From JACQAP01 sp035275265 (GTDB lineage Bacteria > Pseudomonadota > Gammaproteobacteria > Burkholderiales > JACQAP01): a stretch of DNA of 64,000 nucleotides. Of this stretch, positions 61,009-64,000 are shown piece after piece (position 1 is the first letter of the stretch; every line of letters begins with the position of its first letter). The position numbers and the translations under genes are program-made. Where the stretch lies: the NCBI GenBank assembly GCA_035275265.1, contig DATENC010000028.1:1-64000 (forward strand), given 5' to 3'. The notes beneath the pieces are model-generated. The model saw only the letters and a list, made by a program, of their open reading frames with translations, was not told the origin of the DNA and made no database searches.

Positions 61009-61962
61009 TCAGGGCAGGTCGCTACGCAACGCTGCGCCCAGCGTCTGCCAGCGCTGCATCTGCTCGCCGGGTTCGCGCAGCTCCGGAACCCTGTGAAAGT
61101 CCAGCACCTCGCCGAGATCCACGGTATCGACCTTTGCGGAGAGATTATCCGCGAGGTACTGCCGCAAACCGATCTCCGCCGGCACTGGCCCGAGCAACAG
61201 GCGCGCCACCGGCACGTTGCTGAACTGCCGGTCGAAGTGGTCGAGTGAACGCTGCAATTCCAGCGCGATGCGCTCGAACATCTGTTCGCGCAGGTCACCG
61301 GCCGCAAGGGTCAGTTGTTCGAGGCTCACATCGATTCTGCGCGACAGGTAGAGCTCACTGCGTGCGCTGAAAGTCAACAAGCCCCCTTCCTCGCTGAAGC
61401 TCAGCATGGCGAGCGCGCGGTGATCGGTCTCCAAAAGCGCAGCAAGGTTGCGTTGTGCCATTTCCGGAATCTCGATCACCCGCAACGGGATCTTCGCCTG
61501 GGCGAAAAGCTTCATGCGCGCTTCGATGTCCGCGTTTCGCGCAGACACGGCGTACACCGAGCGTCCGCGGGTGGGCGCAGTCGCATCGACGGGAATCTGG
61601 ACCACGTCGACGGTCGCCGTTTCGACCGGATACTCGAGAAAGTCCTTGAGCTTCCAGCGCACCGCCGACTTGAGTTCCGCCTCCGGCACGTTCGGTGCAT
61701 CCAGCAGTTGCAACTGGTATTGCGGCGCCGGCAACAGCGTCGAGCAGCGGAAGCGCTCGAGGTGAAGTTCCCGGCGCAGACGCTGCAGCGTTTCGGTCTG
61801 GTCTGTTCCTGATGGGTGCGCCGAACAAAACTCCACGATGGGACGCTCCGCCCCGGTGCGGCGCACGTTGGCAATTTCGATGCGGTCCCCGCAAAGGTTA
61901 ACAGCTGCGAGTTCGCCGGATTCGCGTTTGGAGAAAAATGAACGCACCGTAGCCTTGTTCAA
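61009..61962 (-). CDS. mshI: MSHA biogenesis protein MshI (PilM-like)
   Basis: A 317-residue cytoplasmic protein of the PilM/FtsA-like actin fold. RSFFSKRESGELAAVN start, VRWKLKDFLEYPVETATVDV and SEEGGLLTFSARSELYLSR in the middle, and a C-terminal region that binds the PilN-like partner. First gene of the IJKLMN order here. Confidence 0.9.
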   Translation of the reverse strand: MNKATVRSFFSKRESGELAAVNLCGDRIEIANVRRTGAERPIVEFCSAHPSGTDQTETLQRLRRELHLERFRCSTLLPAPQYQLQLLDAPNVPEAELKSAVRWKLKDFLEYPVETATVDVVQIPVDATAPTRGRSVYAVSARNADIEARMKLFAQAKIPLRVIEIPEMAQRNLAALLETDHRALAMLSFSEEGGLLTFSARSELYLSRRIDVSLEQLTLAAGDLREQMFERIALELQRSLDHFDRQFSNVPVARLLLGPVPAEIGLRQYLADNLSAKVDTVDLGEVLDFHRVPELREPGEQMQRWQTLGAALRSDLP

Positions 61963-62040
61963 AATTAACGCGAAAATAGCTCAATAACCTATTGTCGTCA
62001 ATGGGAAATATGTTTTTTCGATCGCTGGCATAGCGGTAGC

Positions 62041-64000
62041 TCAATGGATCTCGCGAAAATAGAGGAACTGGTCGGCGTTCTTGAATATCCCGAAGGTTGC
62101 TCGCCCCTGCGGATTCTGATCATAGGCGCCGCCGCCCCAGTTGCCCTGCAGCCAAATTTTGTTGGCCGCCGTGGCAGCACTGCTGGTCGCCGACGTACAG
62201 GTGTTTCCGGCTGGGACCGTGCCCAGATTCACCGTTAGGTCCACTGCACCGTTCTTGTTGCTGCCAGGCTTGGTGAGTTTCACGTTTGCCTTCCCGGAAG
62301 TGAAGGCTAGCGCGCCGGCAGGATTCAAAAAGGTCTCGCACGCGGCCAGATTCGGCCCGACAAAATTGAAAACGATATTGCTGGCGGCGAGAGTGGTGCA
62401 ACTGTCGGCGGTATTGGTCACGAAAAAGCTTCCATCGTAGTACTCGGTGGTCAACGACAGAGGCAGATCGAGCAACGCGCTGCCGAAAACGTTCATCAGG
62501 CGCATGCGACCGAAGCGCATCTGTTTTCCGGAACTGAAAGCCATGCCGCCCCCGAGGGTCGCCGTGCCAAAGGCAGCAGGATTGCCGGCAAAGGCGACCC
62601 CGTCAGTATCGATCACGTTGAGCGCCAGGGCGATATCGGCATTGAATGGTGCATTGGGTGTCGTGGTGCTGCGGACAAATCCCAGTCCGGTTCCCGACGA
62701 AAAGGTGAGCGTACCCACACCGGCGGTGAACACTCCGATGGCCGGATCACCCGCGGTAGCCGGTAAACCCGCGTAATTGAGGGTCGGCGTGGTGCCCCCG
62801 CCCAGCGCGTCGAAGCGCGAATAGCGCGCCGCCTGGGTGGCCGGGGTCACGGATGAGTTCGTGATCCTCAACCAGGCGCCGGCGTACAGCGTGGTCGGGT
62901 TGTTTGCGAAGTCCTGTGCCGTGACCGTGATGATCGGTTGCAATGTGTTGTAGTTGAACGTTTCGCCCACATAGGTGAAGGTCCCTGCGGCGCAAGCAGT
63001 GCCGAAGTTGGGAGCGTTAAGCGCGACCGCGAAGTGATCGGGCACGAAGCGGCCGATGTCAATCGTTCCCGAACGGATTTCGCGCTCGAGCGGGCTGGAA
63101 TCACCCGCATCCACGCTCGCGAACGACGAATCCACCAGTTCGAGTCGGAACGACCCAACGTTGTTGTAGGAGGCGACATCGTTGACAAGTTGCCCCGCCA
63201 CAAACGTCGTGGCGAGCGTCAGCGTGCCGAAGGTCGCGGTGCAGGCAGCGCCGACGCATGTGGCAAGTGTCGCCGTCGGAGCCCCCACGTAGTTGGTCGT
63301 TGTCGCCGCGGCCCCGTTGACCGCGGTCGCCCGTACGCTGAAGGGCCGTCCTGCTTTGTGTGTGGGCGTTATCGCCGCGAACGTGAGGAGGTTAAGGGCG
63401 CGGCCAGTGCCCGCGGTCTGCCAATCGGTGTCGGTGACGGCGAAACTGGCCAGCGCATTGGGGCGGATCGCGAAGTTGTCGGTTGAACAACCGGTGACAG
63501 TCGGCGCGCCTGCCGGGAAGGTGATGCGCAGCCGCGTATTGGGATAGGAATTGGGCTGCGTGAAGCTGATGGTCTTGCGCCCATTGTCTCCGGCGATGAA
63601 CGCGGGATCGGGCGAGAGTGTCTGGATCACGGTCCAGGTCGGCCGGCAGCTGTTGCCGTCGAGCGCTCCCGAATTGTTGCTAGCATCGAGGACCTCGACC
63701 CGGACCGTGCCGGTGAAGGTCGTCAGGATCGCGGTTTCCGCAGCATTCAACACAATCATGTCGAGACTGATTGCGCTGCCGGCGATCTTGGTCTTGATGA
63801 CCCCGGTGATGGCCCCTGCGATCGTCGAGCTCTCATACGCATTGAACCCCCCGGCCGCCGGCGGGGGCGGGGGCGCTGGCCGCAGCGCGAGGATGTGCGC
63901 GTTGCCGGCATCGGCGTTAGCGGATGCGGTTGCCGTCTTTGCGCCAGTCGCGCCGATTGCCACTTGCGCAACATAGTTGCCCTCTATGGACTGGCCATTG
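62041..64000 (-). CDS. mshQ: MSHA biogenesis protein MshQ, C-terminal part (DUF6701; runs off the window)
   Basis: Large exported adhesin-like or minor pilus protein. The frame is still open at base 64000, so the visible 652 codons are only the C-terminal part; a GTG at 63963 is not the true start. A Pro/Ala linker (about 25-35 visible residues from the edge) precedes the DUF6701 domain, with repeated beta strands and the end motif ATFGIFKNADQFLYFREIH typical of MshQ. It lies upstream of mshI. Confidence 0.88.
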   Translation of the reverse strand, partial: NGQSIEGNYVAQVAIGATGAKTATASANADAGNAHILALRPAPPPPPAAGGFNAYESSTIAGAITGVIKTKIAGSAISLDMIVLNAAETAILTTFTGTVRVEVLDASNNSGALDGNSCRPTWTVIQTLSPDPAFIAGDNGRKTISFTQPNSYPNTRLRITFPAGAPTVTGCSTDNFAIRPNALASFAVTDTDWQTAGTGRALNLLTFAAITPTHKAGRPFSVRATAVNGAAATTTNYVGAPTATLATCVGAACTATFGTLTLATTFVAGQLVNDVASYNNVGSFRLELVDSSFASVDAGDSSPLEREIRSGTIDIGRFVPDHFAVALNAPNFGTACAAGTFTYVGETFNYNTLQPIITVTAQDFANNPTTLYAGAWLRITNSSVTPATQAARYSRFDALGGGTTPTLNYAGLPATAGDPAIGVFTAGVGTLTFSSGTGLGFVRSTTTPNAPFNADIALALNVIDTDGVAFAGNPAAFGTATLGGGMAFSSGKQMRFGRMRLMNVFGSALLDLPLSLTTEYYDGSFFVTNTADSCTTLAASNIVFNFVGPNLAACETFLNPAGALAFTSGKANVKLTKPGSNKNGAVDLTVNLGTVPAGNTCTSATSSAATAANKIWLQGNWGGGAYDQNPQGRATFGIFKNADQFLYFREIH

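Noticed and set aside
1..64000. Search for CRISPR arrays, insertion sequences, prophage or toxin-antitoxin modules
   Set aside because: No regularly spaced repeats of CRISPR length, no transposase or integrase motifs and no toxin-antitoxin pair were seen.

Overview
The window is GC-rich chromosomal DNA from a betaproteobacterium. The evidence is gene order: ybgC-tolQRAB-pal-cpoB beside ruvCAB, lolB-ispE-tRNA-Gln-prs-rplY-pth-ychF, ftsY-ftsEX-rpoH-sco-ctaB-ctaA-surf1-cox, and a bioBFCD operon. I cannot name a genus. Most of the window is housekeeping. I see no insertion sequence, prophage, CRISPR array or rRNA. One tRNA gene (Gln, TTG anticodon) is present.

Layout. 1-9.5 kb (minus strand): the Tol-Pal envelope machine (cpoB runs off the left edge), YbgC thioesterase, RuvB, an unrecognised exported protein, RuvA, RuvC and the YebC regulator. 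9.7-12.1 kb (plus): a DUF853/YjgR-type HerA-like ATPase and an EamA transporter. 12.1-19.2 kb (minus): ychF, pth, rplY, prs, tRNA-Gln, ispE, lolB and a large TPR lipoprotein. 19.4-24.1 kb (plus): a Gld-like ABC exporter (ATPase, permease, GldG-type auxiliary protein, DUF4340 protein), then mutM. 24.4-27.5 kb (plus): a PQQ-dependent alcohol dehydrogenase, its cytochrome c and a XoxJ/MxaJ-type binding protein. 27.5-31.5 kb (minus): ferredoxin, coaD, rsmD and an active/inactive pair of M16 peptidases. 31.6-35.2 kb (plus): ftsY, ftsE, ftsX and rpoH, with a CIRCE element over the rpoH promoter. 35.2-43.4 kb: a complete aa3 cytochrome c oxidase locus with its assembly factors (SCO, heme O and heme A synthases, SURF1, CtaG, small membrane proteins). 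44.4-49.9 kb (plus): a second, caa3-type oxidase operon. 50-55.3 kb: a His-rich membrane protein, bioBFCD and divergent comF. 55.3-64 kb (minus): MSHA-type pilus genes mshN, M, L, K, J, a PilN-like gene, mshI and mshQ, the last open at the right edge.

How the genes work together. Two heme-copper oxidases lie back to back, so electrons from cytochrome c (including those from the PQQ dehydrogenase) have two possible exits. The second oxidase carries its own electron entry, two heme c domains on subunit II, and apparently its own copper-insertion factor: its first subunit III-like protein is fused in frame to an SCO domain. The PQQ dehydrogenase has the extra aspartate typical of lanthanide-dependent enzymes but lacks the vicinal cysteine pair usual in this family. 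These two loci are the most unusual parts of the window. Regulatory finds include CIRCE at rpoH and a BirA-like palindrome upstream of bioB. Several spacers carry degenerate 7-bp periodic tracts.

Limits: everything comes from reading the sequence. Start codons were chosen by family length, overlap with the upstream gene and visible ribosome binding sites. No database search was run.
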